Shown: positions 36,017-37,888 of the stretch, one piece after another
Layout: each line of letters starts with the position of its first letter
Numbering within the stretch: the first letter of the stretch is position 1
From: Bifidobacterium breve
Lineage (GTDB): Bacteria; Actinomycetota; Acidimicrobiia; Acidimicrobiales; Ilumatobacteraceae
Direction: 5' to 3'
NCBI GenBank assembly: GCA_945878785.1
Contig: CAMDVC010000002.1
Span: 1-37,888, forward strand
Length of the DNA stretch: 37,888 nt
Translations under genes and position numbers: made by a program
The notes under the pieces: model-generated
Databases searched by the model: none
The model's input: the letters and a program-made list of their open reading frames with translations, nothing else
Told to the model about the DNA's origin: nothing

Positions 36017-37224
36017 CCGGCTTCTACTTCGTCGGCCTCGTATCCGGCTTTGCGAACTGCAGCCAACACTTCATCAGCTTGTTCACGACTACGTACTTCC
36101 AGAACGGCCTGAATACCAGTTTCGCGAACATGCAAACTGACACCTTCACGGACGTGTTCTACTTCAACAAGGTTGGCCCCTGTTTCTGCGAACAATGTGA
36201 GTAGTCGAGCAAGACCACCAGGCCTATCAGAGATACGAACAAACAAAATAAGTCTGCGACCAGCTTTTGTTTCATTGCGACGAATCAGCCCGGGAAGCAG
36301 ACCGAGGTCAACATTGCCACCTGACAGCACAACACATGTTGTACCGGTCTGGGCTGGCTTTACTTGGCCGCTCATCAGTGCGGAAACACCTACGGCGCCA
36401 CCGCCCTCAACGTACAACTTGCCACGATCCATCAGAAGCACCATTGCATCGGCAACAAGATCTTCTTCAACAACAACAATTTCATCAACGTATCGTTCAA
36501 TAAGTGGACGAGTGAAAACACCAGGCATCTTCACTGCAATTCCGTCAGCAAGTGTGACGATAGGACCATCTGGGGGAGGTGATCCGGCGTACGGCGCACA
36601 CGCACGTACTTGAACACCAATGACTCTGATCTTTGGGTTGAATGTCTTTAGTGCCATTGCAACACCGCCTGTCAAACCGCCTCCACCAAGTGGAATGATG
36701 ACAAGTGATAAATCTGAAATGTCTTCCAGCAATTCAAGACCAAGAGTTGCTTGTCCCGCAACAACAACGGGGTCGTCATATGGATGACAGAAATTCATTC
36801 CCTTTGCATCTGCCCGTCCTTGAGCTGCAGCAACAGCGTCAGACAATGTGTCGCCACCTTCACTCAGAATTGCGCCAAATGAACGCGCGGCTTCCATCTT
36901 CGATAACGATGCACCAGCCGGAACAAAAATCTCACACGGAACGTTGTGATGTCGTGCAGCAAATGCAATTGATTGAGCATGGTTTCCGGCGCTACCCGCC
37001 ACCACGCCGTTCTTGACTGCATCCCCGAGCGAGGCGAGTTTGCTCATCGCACCGCGAATTTTGAAAGACCCCGTGCGCTGCAAATTCTCAGCCTTGAACA
37101 CCACGTTTCCGCCGTACCGTTCAGACAACGTAGCGGATTCGGTGATGGGGGTGCGCTTGACCACCCCTATTCCGGCAAGTCGAGCTGCTTCGATGACTTC
37201 AGAATCAATTGGTATAGCTGTCAT
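36013..37224 (-). CDS. ilvA: Threonine ammonia-lyase (threonine dehydratase) with a C-terminal ACT domain
   Basis: FKAENLQRTGSFKIRGAMSKL (PLP lysine), GSAGNHAQSIAFAARHHNVP, PLGGGGLTGGVAMALK; C-terminal LILFVRISDRPGGLARLLTLFAETGANLVEVEH. Confidence 0.93.
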   Translation of the reverse strand: MTAIPIDSEVIEAARLAGIGVVKRTPITESATLSERYGGNVVFKAENLQRTGSFKIRGAMSKLASLGDAVKNGVVAGSAGNHAQSIAFAARHHNVPCEIFVPAGASLSKMEAARSFGAILSEGGDTLSDAVAAAQGRADAKGMNFCHPYDDPVVVAGQATLGLELLEDISDLSLVIIPLGGGGLTGGVAMALKTFNPKIRVIGVQVRACAPYAGSPPPDGPIVTLADGIAVKMPGVFTRPLIERYVDEIVVVEEDLVADAMVLLMDRGKLYVEGGGAVGVSALMSGQVKPAQTGTTCVVLSGGNVDLGLLPGLIRRNETKAGRRLILFVRISDRPGGLARLLTLFAETGANLVEVEHVREGVSLHVRETGIQAVLEVRSREQADEVLAAVRKAGYEADEVEAG

Positions 37225-37231
37225 CTTGCCC

Positions 37232-37238
37232 TACCGTA
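37232..37238. promoter_or_regulatory. Possible shared divergent -10 element
   Basis: TACCGTA gives TACCGT (+, 7 nt before the ATG at 37245) and TACGGT (-, 8 nt before the ilvA ATG at 37224). Confidence 0.4.
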
Positions 37239-37244
37239 GTGGGC

Positions 37245-37888
37245 ATGCGTGCTGTACTCATTGCTAATAGTGAGGATGCTGATCCAGGATTCGTAGGTCG
37301 TTCATTGCGCCAACGCGGGTACTCATTCACTGAATTTCTTCGAGAAGACCATCAGAATTGGCCGACTCTCGACGGTTTTGACCTCGTTGTGGCAATGGGG
37401 TCGAATTGGAGCACGTATTGGGATCATGTTGCAGATCCCGTCCGGGCTGAGCAAACCCTGCTGGCAGATGCGATGTCTCGGGGTATCGCAATTCTTGGAA
37501 TTTGCTTTGGTGCACAACAATTGGCGGTCACCCTGGGAGGGGAAATCACCAGGGCAAAAACCCCTGAAATCGGTTGGTACCAGGTGTTTCCGGTCGCAGA
37601 GGCAGCCAATTCAACACCTGATTGCCTCACCCGGGGTGATTGGATGCAGTGGCACTACGACCGATTCAGCGTTCCCGCTGGGGCCACAACCTTGGCTGAT
37701 TCACCCGTTGGCCCCCAGGCCATGATCTGTGGAAGGGCGCTTGGCCTCCAGTTTCACCCCGAGGCATCAGAAACGATTGTCCGATTGTGGATGACGGGGG
37801 AAGGGGGCGACGAAATAGCTGCCCTTGGAATTACCCCTGATGAAATGATTGAGGAGACGAGTTCGCGAGTGGTTGATGCCGAACAGAG
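37245..37888 (+). CDS. Class I glutamine amidotransferase, GMP synthase-like GATase1 domain; truncated by the window edge
   Basis: MRAVLIANSEDADPGFVGRSLRQRGY...GIAILGICFGAQQLAVTLGGEI...ALGLQFHPEASE. The frame is open to the end of the window, so it is missing from the ORF track. Confidence 0.85.
   Translation, partial: MRAVLIANSEDADPGFVGRSLRQRGYSFTEFLREDHQNWPTLDGFDLVVAMGSNWSTYWDHVADPVRAEQTLLADAMSRGIAILGICFGAQQLAVTLGGEITRAKTPEIGWYQVFPVAEAANSTPDCLTRGDWMQWHYDRFSVPAGATTLADSPVGPQAMICGRALGLQFHPEASETIVRLWMTGEGGDEIAALGITPDEMIEETSSRVVDAEQ

Noticed and set aside
1-37888. CRISPR arrays, transposons, prophage genes, tRNA or rRNA genes
   Set aside because: No repeat-spacer arrays, transposase/integrase motifs or recognisable RNA genes were seen; gene content is coherent housekeeping and respiration.

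Overview
The window looks like a housekeeping and energy-metabolism segment of an actinobacterial chromosome. My inference is Acidimicrobiia-like, from gene order and protein style only. Left edge: a selD 3' end, a MoaD/ThiS-like protein, an RsiG-like protein, an XRE regulator, an MshA-like glycosyltransferase, a YbjN-family protein, proC, a SAM hydrolase-like protein and an acyl-CoA ligase. Next: rex-hemA-hemC-hemD-hemB-hemL. Next: a respiratory block of about 20 kb, with a divergent monoheme cytochrome c, then a b6-type split cytochrome b/Rieske complex with an embedded ferredoxin and a diheme cytochrome c, running directly into nuoA-N. Right edge: a class I glutamine amidotransferase and ilvA on the minus strand, and a second amidotransferase running off the plus-strand edge. 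No mobile elements, CRISPR arrays, rRNAs or tRNAs were recognised. The best leads are: (1) a 13-residue N-terminal motif, IPEHLLxR(S/A)xAxR, shared by two different respiratory membrane proteins and duplicated in one of them; (2) an RsiG-type c-di-GMP signature with a variant second copy; (3) a b6-type quinol:cytochrome c complex with a CLGG cysteine (predicted heme c_i), an APWY motif in place of PEWY, and an embedded 2[4Fe-4S] ferredoxin; (4) a multi-hairpin element upstream of the SAM hydrolase; (5) a recurring TANNNT-N6-8-start-codon arrangement suggesting leaderless transcription, including a shared divergent -10 palindrome and a 28-aa membrane small ORF; (6) a Rex-like operator next to rex.
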